Assembly (NCBI GenBank): GCA_021732485.1
Contig: JAKFUV010000009.1
Span: 372,001-436,000, forward strand
Reading direction: 5' to 3'
Origin: Hyphomicrobium sp.
GTDB taxonomy: Bacteria; Pseudomonadota; Alphaproteobacteria; Rhizobiales; Hyphomicrobiaceae
Length of the DNA: 64,000 bases
The translations under genes were made by a program, and so were the position numbers. The notes under the pieces are model-generated. The model did no database searches, was not told the DNA's origin, and saw only the letters and a program-made list of their open reading frames with translations. This document shows, in pieces, positions 54,527 to 63,539 of the stretch (positions within the stretch are counted from its first letter, which is position 1; each line of letters opens with the position of its first letter).

Positions 54527-55080
54527 TTAACCACTGCCGACTTCGCCCCCGGCACCGGCTCAAGCTCGACGCGGGCCGTCGGATATTTGAACTCGTCGTT
54601 GGTGTCGTCGTCGGCGGCATTCCACAATGCCGCGAACAGAACGCCACCTGCGCCTGCACCCGCCGCACCGTTCAAGCGCGCTTCGTCGGTGGCGTTGAAA
54701 ACCGCGACTTCAGTCAGTTTCGGCTTGAAGCCCTCTTTCTCGCATTTGACCGCGATGGGGCTCGACTGATTTCGATAAATCGGCACGCGAACCTTCGCTG
54801 GCGTTGTGAGGTCAGCCGAAAAATCGCCCGTCGATAGCTTGCAGCGCGCGCCGGCAATCTCCGGCGCCATCTCGCCTTCCTTGACTGCATAGCTTCGCAC
54901 GTCGACGATCTGGTCGCCGGCAAAGTCCGGTACCTTCTCGCCAGATGCCCGGCGCGCCGCATAGATATCCGTGCCTATCGTTCCGGGAGGTGGCTTGATT
55001 TCGGTGACGCTGCCGACTTCGAGTGGCTTTGCACACGCGGCGAGCACCAACACAGCAAGAACTCCAGCTACCCTGTACAC
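54517..55080 (-). CDS. Lipoprotein of unknown function
   Basis: Starting at GTG 55080 the product is 187 residues with a textbook lipoprotein signal, MYRVAGVLAVLVLAACAKPL (lipobox LAAC, Cys16). GGGGG lies upstream at normal spacing, which supports this start over the longer frame to 55143. The mature part has further cysteines near GARCKLSTGDF and AVKCEKEGF and a glycine/alanine-rich stretch (GAAGAGAGGVLFAAL) that may be a membrane-associated helix. No named family is recognised; related hypotheticals exist in alphaproteobacteria. It is convergent with the tRNA-His gene. Confidence 0.75.
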   Translation of the reverse strand: MYRVAGVLAVLVLAACAKPLEVGSVTEIKPPPGTIGTDIYAARRASGEKVPDFAGDQIVDVRSYAVKEGEMAPEIAGARCKLSTGDFSADLTTPAKVRVPIYRNQSSPIAVKCEKEGFKPKLTEVAVFNATDEARLNGAAGAGAGGVLFAALWNAADDDTNDEFKYPTARVELEPVPGAKSAVVKTP

Positions 55081-55301
55081 CAGCGCGTCCCCCAGATCGT
55101 TGCCTTCGCCGCAGAGACTACCTGTGATTCTCAAGCCCCCCAAAGCTGCTCACCTAATCTAGAAGACCCGCCAGCGCACCGTCCACAGGTCAATCGCCTT
55201 CGCTGCGCTGCAAAAGCCGAGCGTGTCACAGGGGCCGATTGAGAACGGGGTGACAGCCGTGCGCGTATCGTCATCGAGCAAACACGAGGAACCCAAACCG
55301 C

Positions 55302-56849
55302 ATGGCGGCAAAAAATCCTGTCCAATCGCTGATCTTGATCCTCGGCGATCAGCTATCGCCGAGCATTGCGTCGCTCGCGGGAGCCGACAAATCCCGCGAC
55401 GTCGTGCTGATGGTGGAGGTTGCCGAGGAGACGACCTACGTTCGCCACCACAAGAAAAAGATCGCATTCATCCTGTCGGCCATGCGCCATTTCGCAGCCG
55501 AGCTTGCGGACGCTGGATGGAACGTCACCTACGTCAAACTTGATGACGCGAAAAACACCGGCAGTTTCACCGGTGAAGTGCAGCGGGCCGTAAAGCATTT
55601 GAAACCGTCGCGCCTTGTCGTCACGGAAGGCGGCGAATGGCGTGTTCGGCAGATGATGGAGGCGTGGCCCGAGCGGCTCGGCCTGCCGGTCGACGTACTC
55701 GCCGATGACCGGTTCATTGCGTCGCTGGATGAATTTGCCGCCTGGGCCAGGGGCCGCAAGCAGCTTCGCATGGAGTATTTTTATCGCGACATGCGGCGCA
55801 AAACCGGCCTGCTGATGGACGGCGATGAGCCAGCGGGCGGGCAATGGAATTTCGACCACGACAATCGCAAGCCCGCCTCCGCTGATCTGTTCATTCCGGA
55901 TGTGTCGAAGTTCAAACCCGATGCCACGACGCGCGACGTGCTTGATCTGGTGGCCCGCCGGTTTGGCAATCACATCGGAACTTTGGAGCCGTTCTGGTTT
56001 GCGGTGACGCGGCACGACGCGCTCGTAGCACTCGACCATTTCATCAAAGTCGGTCTGGCGAAATTCGGCGATCATCAAGACGCGATGCTGGTCGGTCAGC
56101 CGTTTCTCTATCACTCGCTATTGTCGCCCTACCTCAATGCCGGTCTGCTGACGCCGCTCGAAATCTGCCGCAAGGTCCAAGCGGCCTATGTTGCCGGCAA
56201 GGCGCCGCTCAACGCCGCCGAGGGTTTCATTCGCCAGATCATCGGCTGGCGCGAATATGTGCGTGGCATCTACTGGCTGAAAATGCCGGACTACGTCGAG
56301 CAGAATTTTTTCAAAGCAACGCGGCCGCTGCCGGATTTCTATTGGACCGGCGAAACCGACATGACCTGCCTGAAAGAAGCCATCGGTCAAACGGTCGAGC
56401 ACGCTTACGCCCATCATATCCAGCGGCTGATGGTGACCGGCAATTTCGCCATGCTCGCCGGCATCGATCCGCGCCAGGTGCACGAATGGTATCTGATGGT
56501 TTATGCCGATGCCTATGAGTGGGTGGAGTTGCCAAACACGCTCGGCATGAGCCAGTTCGCCGACGGCGGGCTGCTCGGCTCGAAACCGTACGCGGCGAGC
56601 GGCAACTACATCAATAAGATGTCCGACTACTGCGGCTCGTGTCGCTATGACGTGAAAAAACGAACGGGTGACGATGCCTGCCCATTCAATGCGCTGTACT
56701 GGGATTTTCTGGATCGTAACCGCGGCAAGCTCGGCAAAAATCCGCGTCTCGGGCAGGTGTTTGCAACGTGGGATAAAATGAGCGACACGGCGCGCACTGA
56801 CGTTCGAGCCAGCGCCGCGAAGTTTCTCGGCGCATTGTCACCGAAGTGA
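55302..56849 (+). CDS. phrB: (6-4) photolyase of the Fe-S bacterial cryptochrome/photolyase group
   Basis: The 515-residue flavoprotein begins SLILILGDQLSPSIASLAGA, the mark of the photolyase-related (FeS-BCP) group. Cysteines at 356, 444, 447 and 460 match the four cluster ligands of Agrobacterium PhrB (recalled as 350, 438, 441 and 454) with the same spacing. The domain around GFIRQIIGWREYVRGIYW and NTLGMSQFADGG binds FAD. The family repairs UV (6-4) photoproducts using light; some members are photoreceptors. The ATG at 55302 gives a full-length protein. It converges with the LysM gene. Confidence 0.92.
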   Translation: MAAKNPVQSLILILGDQLSPSIASLAGADKSRDVVLMVEVAEETTYVRHHKKKIAFILSAMRHFAAELADAGWNVTYVKLDDAKNTGSFTGEVQRAVKHLKPSRLVVTEGGEWRVRQMMEAWPERLGLPVDVLADDRFIASLDEFAAWARGRKQLRMEYFYRDMRRKTGLLMDGDEPAGGQWNFDHDNRKPASADLFIPDVSKFKPDATTRDVLDLVARRFGNHIGTLEPFWFAVTRHDALVALDHFIKVGLAKFGDHQDAMLVGQPFLYHSLLSPYLNAGLLTPLEICRKVQAAYVAGKAPLNAAEGFIRQIIGWREYVRGIYWLKMPDYVEQNFFKATRPLPDFYWTGETDMTCLKEAIGQTVEHAYAHHIQRLMVTGNFAMLAGIDPRQVHEWYLMVYADAYEWVELPNTLGMSQFADGGLLGSKPYAASGNYINKMSDYCGSCRYDVKKRTGDDACPFNALYWDFLDRNRGKLGKNPRLGQVFATWDKMSDTARTDVRASAAKFLGALSPK

Positions 56850-56870
56850 TCACGACGCGATTGGCCGGCG

Positions 56871-57341
56871 TTATGTGCGCGGCATCAGCAACGTCTGCCC
56901 GAGCTTAATCTCTGGCGACGCCAGGCCGTTGGCTTGCATGAGTGCTGCAACAGACGTGTTGTTGCGGCGAGCGAGGTTAAAGAGCGTATCGCCAGATGCG
57001 ACGATGATCGAACTGGCGGCGGTCGTGTCGCGCACCGTGCGTGGTGGCAACCGAGATGACGTTTGTGGACGAGATACGGGTCGCGCATAGCGCTCGTTGA
57101 TGACTGGCTCGGGGTCGTCAACTCGGATCGGCTGGGGACCGCCAGCTCCACTCCAATTCGCGTAAGACGCGTCGCGATCGGAAGTTGGCGCCGCGTGGTT
57201 CAGGCTCCAGGTGGGGCCATCCGAATTGGGGCCGAGCATGCCGCATCCGCCAATCGACGCCGTGAGTGTGGCGCTGAACAAAAGCGCCTTCGAAACCGCA
57301 GTAAAACGCAACACTATGACATCCTTGTTTTGTGTCGGCAT
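56871..57341 (-). CDS. LysM-domain lipoprotein
   Basis: The 156-residue protein has a hydrophobic start (VSKALLFSATLTASIGGC) with a lipobox-like Cys33, a polar linker, and one C-terminal LysM domain (SIIVASGDTLFNLARRNNTS ... ASPEIKLGQTLLMP). LysM domains bind peptidoglycan N-acetylglucosamine, so an outer-membrane or periplasmic anchor is likely. The upstream ATG 57341 places ~15 polar residues before the signal; a later start is possible. It is near the DUF2256 gene on the same strand. Confidence 0.8.
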   Translation of the reverse strand: MPTQNKDVIVLRFTAVSKALLFSATLTASIGGCGMLGPNSDGPTWSLNHAAPTSDRDASYANWSGAGGPQPIRVDDPEPVINERYARPVSRPQTSSRLPPRTVRDTTAASSIIVASGDTLFNLARRNNTSVAALMQANGLASPEIKLGQTLLMPRT

Positions 57342-57430
57342 TACGCTGCCGTCATGGTGAACGAGGACTTAACAAACGCCCGGTTGATTGCCGCGATTTT
57401 TGGAGAACAGTTTTCTGGCGTCTCGCGCGG

Positions 57431-57604
57431 TCAACGGCGGGGCGTGTCGGACTCTGGGCGCGCTTGGCGACAGCGATCCGAACAGTATCTGACCTCGTCC
57501 CAAACCCGCTCCCACTTTTTTCGCCACGTGAACGGGCGGCCGCAGGTGACGCAGAGTTTTTGCGGTAAGTCGGCCTTTTTCGGCTTTTTCGGCGGTGGTG
57601 GCAT
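57431..57604 (-). CDS. DUF2256 zinc-finger-like small protein
   Basis: The 57-residue product has the family pattern [20 protein letters not shown] and [16 protein letters not shown], with CxxC at 18-21 and CxxxC at 41-45, four cysteines fitted to bind one zinc. The start ATG 57604 and stop at 57431-57433 are intact. Function is unknown. It is close to the photolyase gene, an association I recall from cyanobacteria and proteobacteria. It was too short for a 60-residue ORF cutoff, and the larger overlapping frames on both strands lack family features. Confidence 0.88.
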   Translation of the reverse strand: MPPPPKKPKKADLPQKLCVTCGRPFTWRKKWERVWDEVRYCSDRCRQARPESDTPRR

Positions 57605-57669
57605 CGTGTCGTTGACCTCACCTTAAAGCGTAACTGGCGTCCGGCTGGCCGGTGGGCTAATCGTAGCCC

Positions 57670-58131
57670 ATGGGCATTGGCACCTTGTATAAATTTGCGT
57701 GGCCGAAACGACCGCCGAACCGGCGGCGGTGTTTGGCTGGCGTCGTGTCCTGGGCACTGGCGATGATGCTGTCGCTGGCGCCCATCGGGACGATCATCGA
57801 TCTTTCTCATGCCGCGTCCAAGTCCGCGGCAAACGGCATCGCAACGCGGTCCGAGGCTATGCCGTGCCATGGCGCGGAGAAGATGATCGTTGTCGGTAGC
57901 GACGATCGGACCGAAAGCTTGAACGCGCAGCGATCGAGTGGGCGACCCGAAAAACGCTCGTCCGATAGCAAACCATCCTGCATGTGCACGCCATGGTGTG
58001 CCTCCGCACTGTTGGCTGCGGTCATCGCGGTCGAAGTTGAGGCCTTCGTCGTTTCGACGCGAGCCGGGCATCCTGCAACATCGATCAAGTTGGCTCCGGC
58101 GGAACAGCCATTCGAGCCGCCGCGCGGCTGA
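57670..58131 (+). CDS. Exported cysteine-containing protein of a metal-type module
   Basis: The 153-residue protein has an N-terminal hydrophobic segment (LAGVVSWALAMMLSLAPIGT) after a basic start, with SEAMPCHGAEKM and a later SCMCTPWCASALLAAVIAVE that looks like a metal motif joined to a second hydrophobic helix. This arrangement resembles the DUF2946-type copper-associated proteins, but the match is not certain. It lies 114 bases before the DUF305 gene on the same strand and was probably expressed with it. The start is ATG 57670. Confidence 0.6.
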   Translation: MGIGTLYKFAWPKRPPNRRRCLAGVVSWALAMMLSLAPIGTIIDLSHAASKSAANGIATRSEAMPCHGAEKMIVVGSDDRTESLNAQRSSGRPEKRSSDSKPSCMCTPWCASALLAAVIAVEVEAFVVSTRAGHPATSIKLAPAEQPFEPPRG

Positions 58132-58245
58132 CGCGACGTGGAACGAGACACTATCAAACCGCCTTACGTCGTTGATCTGCATATTGGCGCGACCGCCATT
58201 GGCAAGCACAGATGCAGCGCACGACACAAATAAAGGACGATCGAA

Positions 58246-58779
58246 ATGAGAAATTTTTCTGGATTTAAATCGGCAGCAATCGCCGCAGCACTTCTGGTCG
58301 GGGCGGCAACCCCGGCATTTGCGTGCGGATGTTGCGGAGGCGGCGCTTCTGCTGCCGCTGGAGGTAAAGCCGCCGGCGGGTGCATGGGCGCCGCAGCGGT
58401 CCCGTCGTCGTCAACGGCCGCCAAAAAGCCGATGAGCTGCATGGGTGGCATGGCATCGATGGATATGTCGCAAAAAAACAGCGATGCCGCGATGATGGGT
58501 GAGATGGACCATTCAAATATGGATATGTCCAAAATGGATATGTCGAAGATGGATATGACGCCCAGTCAGCCCATGTCGACGGGGTCCGTGTCGGTTGCGA
58601 CCGACGCTGACTTTGCGAAAGCCATGATCCCTCATCACCAAAGCGCCATCGACATGGCGACGGCATACCTGAAATCCGGTACCAATCCGGAATTGAAGAA
58701 AATGGCGGAAGACATTCTCAAGACACAGGAAAAAGAGATCGCGTTTTTGAATGGGTGGATCGCCGGCCGCGCCAAGTAA
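58246..58779 (+). CDS. DUF305-family protein, Met/His/Cys-rich
   Basis: The 177-residue exported protein starts with a signal peptide ending PAFA, directly followed by CGCCGGGAS, then GGCMGAAAV, SCMGGMASMDMS and a run of MDMSK repeats (residues ~82-105). The C-terminal DUF305 domain has AKAMIPHHQSAIDMATAYLK, with the paired histidines typical of the family, which is linked to copper and ferritin-like folds. The Met/His-rich middle is a plausible Cu(I) binding region. Codon-level tandem repeats are present. It follows the exported cysteine protein and is convergent with ubiG. Confidence 0.85.
   Translation: MRNFSGFKSAAIAAALLVGAATPAFACGCCGGGASAAAGGKAAGGCMGAAAVPSSSTAAKKPMSCMGGMASMDMSQKNSDAAMMGEMDHSNMDMSKMDMSKMDMTPSQPMSTGSVSVATDADFAKAMIPHHQSAIDMATAYLKSGTNPELKKMAEDILKTQEKEIAFLNGWIAGRAK
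58519..58563 (+). repeat. Three tandem 15-base units (M-D-M-S-K)
   Basis: ATGGATATGTCCAAA, ATGGATATGTCGAAG and ATGGATATGACGCCC lie head to tail. An isolated earlier ATGGATATGTCG occurs near 58460. Slippage could change the number of copies. Confidence 0.85.
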
Positions 58780-58824
58780 GCGTAAGCTGTATCGATCGCA
58801 ACGCCTAACGTCGTTTTCTACTTT

Positions 58825-58856
58825 GAAGCCCGGATGCTCATTGGTGTCCGGGCTTC
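58825..58856. terminator. Hairpin overlapping the end of ubiG
   Basis: GAAGCCCGGA pairs with TCCGGGCTTC over 10 bp with a 12-base loop. The ubiG stop codon (58838-58840) lies in the loop. There is no strong T-run on either side, so the terminator call is moderate; it sits between convergent genes. Confidence 0.5.
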
Positions 58857-59617
58857 TTTGCCATCATGAGGTAGTTGACATCGGTGTCGGCCGACAGCGA
58901 CCAGACATCGGACAGCGGGCTGTAAGAAATTCCGGCGAAGCGGCCGACTTCGAGGTCGGCTGCGATGCAATAGGCGGTGATTTCATCGGGCGTCACGAAG
59001 CGGTCCCACTGATGCGTGCCGCGCGGCAACCAGCCAAGCACGTATTCGGCACCGACAATGGCAAGTGCCCAAGCTTTGAACGTCCGGTTCAAGGTCGAGA
59101 ACACCGCGAGGCCGCCAGGTTTCACGACGTCGGCGCAAGCCGTCATGAACGCTTTGACGTCCGGCACATGTTCGACGACTTCGAGGCAGGCGACGATGTC
59201 GAAGGTTTCTTTCGCCGCCACTAGGTCTTCGACGCGTTGGGCGCGATAGTCGATCGTCAATTGGGATTTTTCGGCGTGCGCCGTGGCAATGGCGATGTTG
59301 CGCGTCGACGGATCGATGCCGGTGACCGTCGCGCCCATGCGCGTGAGCGGTTCTGAAACCAGACCGCCGCCGCAGCCTATGTCGAGCGCCGTCAGTCCGG
59401 TGAGCGGCCGCAGCGATGCTGCATCGCGGCCGAAATGTTCGATCGCCGCGTCTCGTATGAACGACAACCGCGGCGGTCCGATTTGATGCAACGGGCGAAA
59501 CTTGCCAAGCGGGTCCCACCACTCGGCGGCAATGGCCGAAAAGCGGAGCACCTCCTCGGCGTCGAGCGTGCGATCGCCACCGGCATTTGGCGGCGCGGGC
59601 GAAGGTGATGCAACCAT
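58838..59617 (-). CDS. ubiG: Ubiquinone biosynthesis O-methyltransferase
   Basis: The 259-residue SAM-dependent methyltransferase catalyses both O-methylations of ubiquinone synthesis. The SAM motif LTALDIGCGGGLVSEPLTRM is near residue 75, with post-motif VACLEVVEHVPD and the family pattern FSAIAAEWWDPLGKFRPLHQ. GAGGAG precedes ATG 59617, confirming the start. It is divergent from lysC across 256 bases, an arrangement found in other Rhizobiales. Confidence 0.95.
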   Translation of the reverse strand: MVASPSPAPPNAGGDRTLDAEEVLRFSAIAAEWWDPLGKFRPLHQIGPPRLSFIRDAAIEHFGRDAASLRPLTGLTALDIGCGGGLVSEPLTRMGATVTGIDPSTRNIAIATAHAEKSQLTIDYRAQRVEDLVAAKETFDIVACLEVVEHVPDVKAFMTACADVVKPGGLAVFSTLNRTFKAWALAIVGAEYVLGWLPRGTHQWDRFVTPDEITAYCIAADLEVGRFAGISYSPLSDVWSLSADTDVNYLMMAKKPGHQ

Positions 59618-59873
59618 GGTGGGCTCCTCTCGGTGCAGTGTACTCGCGCCGCGACGGCTTAGATTGTCAAGCGTGGGGCCGGGCGGCTTGCCGCGACCGG
59701 CCGGGGCGGAATGTGCGCCAGTTGCGACGTCGCCCCGTTGCCGCTAAGAAGCGGGCATCTCCAGTGAAATTCAACCGAGTGATCGTTGGTGTTCGGAGCA
59801 CGCTCGCCAGCTCGTCCGTGATGAGCGGCATAGCGAGGTGACACGCAAAAGGCTTAAGGAAAGCGGCACGGCG

Positions 59874-61136
59874 ATGGCGGTTGTGGTGATGAAATTCGGC
59901 GGCACGTCGGTCGCTAACGTCGAGCGCATTCGCAACGTGGCGCGTCACGTCAAACGCGAAGTCGATGGCGGCAACAAAGTCGCCGTTGTCGTGTCAGCCA
60001 TGGCCGGCGCAACCAACCAGCTCGTCGCCTGGTGCAAGGAAGCCGCCGAACTTCACGACGCGCGCGAGTACGATGCCGTCGTCGCGACCGGCGAGCAGGT
60101 GACGGCGGGGCTGCTCGCCATCGTGCTGCAGTCGATGGGACTGAACGCCCGCTCTTGGACCGGTTGGCAAGTCCCCATCAAGACCAGCGCCGCGCATGGG
60201 TCAGCGCGCATCCTCGACATTCCAGGCGACGATCTCCGCGCTCGCATTGATAGTGGCGAGATCGCCGTCATCACCGGTTTTCAAGGCATCGAAGCCGACT
60301 CGGAACGCATAGCGACGCTTGGCCGGGGCGGCTCGGACACCAGTGCGGTCGCCGTCGCCATCGCCGTCAACGCCGACGTCTGTGATATCTATACCGATGT
60401 CGACGGCGTCTACACCAGCGACCCGCGGATCGTTCCGAAGGCGCGCCGGCTGCCCAAGATCGCCTACGAAGAAATGCTCGAAATGGCATCGCTAGGCTCC
60501 AAGGTTTTGCAGACCCGTTCGGTCGAGCTTGGCATGGTGTACAAAGTGCGCACCCGTGTGCTGTCGAGTTTTGCGGCCCCCTCCGCTATGAAGCCCTTCA
60601 ACGTCTTTGACATCGAAGACATCGGAACCATCGTGTGCGACGAGGATGAGATCGTGGAACAGCAGGTCGTAAGCGGCATCGCCTATGCCAAAGACGAAGC
60701 CAAGGTGACGCTGCTGAAGGTCGACGACAAACCGGGTGTGGCGGCGCGCATATTTGGACCTCTGGCGGAGGCTAACATCAACGTCGACATGATCGTCCAG
60801 AACATCACGCCGGACGGCCGCCAGACCGACATGACCTTCACGGTGCAAGCCGCAGAACTTGCCCGCGCGCTCGATGTCTTGAAGAAGGCCAAGAAAGATA
60901 TCGGCCACTTCGACGTCAAGAGTTCAGCCGATGTCGTCAAGGTATCGGTCATCGGCGTCGGCATGCGCAGTCACGCTGGCGTTGCCGCAAAAATGTTTGA
61001 GACGCTGTCTGAGAAGGGCATCAATATCCACGCGATCTCCACGTCCGAAATTAAAATCAGCGTGCTGATCGATGCGGCCTATGCTGAGCTTGCGGTTCGC
61101 TCGCTGCATTCGGCCTATGGCCTCGACAGCGACTGA
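59874..61136 (+). CDS. lysC: Aspartate kinase
   Basis: The 420-residue enzyme phosphorylates aspartate at the head of lysine, threonine and methionine synthesis. The kinase domain begins VVVMKFGGTSVANVERIRNV and includes GRGGSDTSAVAVAIAVNADV. Two C-terminal ACT domains (VTLLKVDDKPGVAARIFGPL and KVSVIGVGMRSHAGVAAKMF) bind effectors for feedback control. The ATG at 59874 has AAGGAAAG upstream; the GTG at 59838 is rejected. ptsP follows after 105 bases. Confidence 0.96.
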   Translation: MAVVVMKFGGTSVANVERIRNVARHVKREVDGGNKVAVVVSAMAGATNQLVAWCKEAAELHDAREYDAVVATGEQVTAGLLAIVLQSMGLNARSWTGWQVPIKTSAAHGSARILDIPGDDLRARIDSGEIAVITGFQGIEADSERIATLGRGGSDTSAVAVAIAVNADVCDIYTDVDGVYTSDPRIVPKARRLPKIAYEEMLEMASLGSKVLQTRSVELGMVYKVRTRVLSSFAAPSAMKPFNVFDIEDIGTIVCDEDEIVEQQVVSGIAYAKDEAKVTLLKVDDKPGVAARIFGPLAEANINVDMIVQNITPDGRQTDMTFTVQAAELARALDVLKKAKKDIGHFDVKSSADVVKVSVIGVGMRSHAGVAAKMFETLSEKGINIHAISTSEIKISVLIDAAYAELAVRSLHSAYGLDSD

Positions 61137-61138
61137 GC

Positions 61139-61160
61139 GCGCGACCCGCTTCGGTCGCGT
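61139..61160 (+). terminator. GC-rich hairpin after lysC
   Basis: GCGCGACC pairs with GGTCGCGT (one G-U) around CGCTTC, directly after the lysC stop. No T-run follows, so it may be only a partial terminator or a processing structure. Confidence 0.4.
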
Positions 61161-61241
61161 CGACATTTCGGTTATCCCGCCTCCAAGACCCTAGACAACG
61201 GGTGTTGCGGGTGGAACGACTGGCGGATGGGTTGAACAGCG

Positions 61242-63539
61242 ATGGTGACGCGGCGCGGCGAAGATCCAAGACCTCTCCCGAGCGAAACGGCGCTGCGCGT
61301 GATCATGCGCCGGCTGCGCGAGATCATGGCTGAGGATTGCGATGGTCAAAGCAAACTCGATCGCATCGTTCGCCAGATCGCCGGCGTCATGGTGGCGGAA
61401 GTTTGCTCGATCTATCTCAAGCGCCAAGACGGCTCGCTGGAATTGTTCGCCACCGAAGGCTTGAACCCCGATGCGGTCCACTCGACGCGTTTGAAACGCG
61501 GCGAAGGGTTGGTTGGCAAGTGCGCCGAAATCGGCGTTACCGTCAACGAACCGGAGGCTTCGAGCCATCCGGCATTTTCCTATCGGCCCGAAACCGGCGA
61601 AGAGATTTATCACGCCTTGCTGGCCGTGCCGATTTCGCGCTCGGCACAGGTGATCGGTGCGCTCGTCGTCCAGAACAAAACGACGAAAGAATATTCCGAC
61701 GAAGACGTCGAAGTATTACAAGCGACAGCCATGGTCATCGCCGAGAACCTGGTATCGGGCGCAGTGGCCGGTACCGGGGCTGCGATCGAAGCCTCGCGCT
61801 CGCAACCGATGATCATCGAAGGCGAGCCGCTATCCGATGGCATCGCACTCGGCCACGTCGTGCTGCATGAAGCCCGCATTGTCGTCACGCAGTTGCTGTC
61901 CGACAATCCGGCGGCGGAAATTGTTCGGCTCGATGACGCCATCCACAAGCTTCAGGCCAACATTGACGAAATGTTCGAGCACGAGGAGTTGTCGGCAGCG
62001 GGCGAACATCGCGACGTGCTCGAAGCCTACAAGATGTTCGCCAATGACAAAGGCTGGCATCGCCGCCTGCGCGAAGCGGTCGAGGGCGGTCTGACGGCGG
62101 AAGCCGCCGTCGAGCGCGTCCAGAACTCGATGCGAACCCGCATGCTGCGCCAGCACGATACCTATTGGCGCGAGCGCCAGCGCGATCTCGATGATCTGTC
62201 GGATCGTTTGCTGCGCGTTCTCGCGGGGCGGCCGATGCGAGCCAACAACAGCGACCGCATGGCCTCCGATGCGATCCTCGTGGCGCGCACCTTGGGACCG
62301 GCCGAACTGCTCGACTACGATCGCACGAAATTGCGTGGTCTCGTCGTCGAGGACGGCTCAGCCCAAAGCCACGTTGCCGTCGTCGCCAAGGCGCTCGGCA
62401 TCGCCGCCATCGGGCAGGCGACGGGCGTCGTCGAGCGCGTCAATGCGGGCGATGCGGCCATCGTCGATGCCGTCACAGGTGAAGTGCATTTGCGGCCGAG
62501 TGCCGAAGTCATCGCGGCGTACTCCGACAAAGTGCGGTTCCGGGCGCGCCGGCAAAAGCGCTATCAGGCGCTGCGCGATCGCCCTGCCATCACCAAGGAC
62601 GGCGTGCGGATCTCGCTGCTGATGAATGCCGGGCTGCTGGTCGACATGCCGCATCTGGCCGAAAGCGGCGCCGATGGCGTCGGGCTGTATCGCACCGAAT
62701 TGCAATTCATGCTGTCAGACGCGTTTCCGCGCCTCGATAAGCAGACACAACTCTATCGCAACGTGCTTGCCGAAGCGGGCGAGCGGCCGGTGGTGTTTCG
62801 CACGCTCGACATCGGCGGCGACAAAGTGCTCCCTTATCTGCGCCAGCCGAAGGAGGAAAATCCGGCGATGGGTTGGCGCGCCATCCGCATGGCCCTCGAT
62901 CGGCCGGAGTTGTTCCGGCTGCAAGTGCGCGCCATGCTGAAAGCCGCCGCTGGCCGCCAGCTTCGCATCATGATCCCGATGGTCACGGCGGGCTACGAAA
63001 TGGTCGCCATCCGATCCCTCGTCGATCGCGAAAAGGAATTTCTGACCAAACACAACCACGTGCTGCCGAGCGAAATTCTGATCGGTGCCATGTTCGAAGT
63101 GCCGTCGCTGCTGTTCGATCTCGACGGATTTCTGCCGCGCGTCGATTTTGTCTCCGTCGGCTCGAACGACCTCGTGCAATTTCTGTTCGCCGCCGATCGC
63201 ACCAACGCGCGCGTTGCCAGCCGCTTCGACGTGCTGTCGCCGCCGCCACTCAGGGCGTTCAAGATGCTCGTCAAGGCAGCCAAAAAGCATCGCGTGCCGG
63301 TGACGGTGTGCGGTGAGATTGCGGGGCGTCCGCTGGAAGCGATGACGTTGATCGGTCTTGGCTTGCGGTCGCTGTCGATGGCACCTGCGGCCATCGGCCC
63401 GATCAAATCGATGATCCTGTCCGTCAATGTCGAGCGCGTCACCGATTGTGTTGAGAACCTGTTGAAAGACGGTGCGAAAGATGTGCGCCTGACTTTGCAG
63501 CAGTTTGCTGAACGAGACGGCGTTGACATCGACACATAA
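61242..63539 (+). CDS. ptsP: Phosphoenolpyruvate-protein phosphotransferase PtsP (EI-Ntr)
   Basis: The 765-residue enzyme I of the nitrogen PTS has an N-terminal GAF domain (from ~residue 40: LDRIVRQIAGVMVAEVCSIY to MVIAENLVSG). PEP-utiliser regions follow: LRGLVVEDGSAQSHVAVVAK holds the active-site histidine, and GADGVGLYRTELQFML and VPVTVCGEIAGRPLEAMTLI belong to the TIM barrel. It takes phosphate from PEP and passes it to NPr. The ATG at 61242 begins the family-like N-terminus. The lysC-ptsP order is conserved in Rhizobiales, where prfA usually comes next; prfA is not inside this window. Confidence 0.95.
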   Translation: MVTRRGEDPRPLPSETALRVIMRRLREIMAEDCDGQSKLDRIVRQIAGVMVAEVCSIYLKRQDGSLELFATEGLNPDAVHSTRLKRGEGLVGKCAEIGVTVNEPEASSHPAFSYRPETGEEIYHALLAVPISRSAQVIGALVVQNKTTKEYSDEDVEVLQATAMVIAENLVSGAVAGTGAAIEASRSQPMIIEGEPLSDGIALGHVVLHEARIVVTQLLSDNPAAEIVRLDDAIHKLQANIDEMFEHEELSAAGEHRDVLEAYKMFANDKGWHRRLREAVEGGLTAEAAVERVQNSMRTRMLRQHDTYWRERQRDLDDLSDRLLRVLAGRPMRANNSDRMASDAILVARTLGPAELLDYDRTKLRGLVVEDGSAQSHVAVVAKALGIAAIGQATGVVERVNAGDAAIVDAVTGEVHLRPSAEVIAAYSDKVRFRARRQKRYQALRDRPAITKDGVRISLLMNAGLLVDMPHLAESGADGVGLYRTELQFMLSDAFPRLDKQTQLYRNVLAEAGERPVVFRTLDIGGDKVLPYLRQPKEENPAMGWRAIRMALDRPELFRLQVRAMLKAAAGRQLRIMIPMVTAGYEMVAIRSLVDREKEFLTKHNHVLPSEILIGAMFEVPSLLFDLDGFLPRVDFVSVGSNDLVQFLFAADRTNARVASRFDVLSPPPLRAFKMLVKAAKKHRVPVTVCGEIAGRPLEAMTLIGLGLRSLSMAPAAIGPIKSMILSVNVERVTDCVENLLKDGAKDVRLTLQQFAERDGVDIDT

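Noticed and set aside
57352-58227. 291-codon minus-strand frame over the DUF2256 and copper-module genes
   Set aside because: It is arginine-rich and overlaps three genes that have clear motifs in other frames.
58519-58563. Tandem repeat as a CRISPR-like or regulatory repeat
   Set aside because: The 15-base units are in frame, encode MDMSK and vary at synonymous sites, so they are part of the protein.
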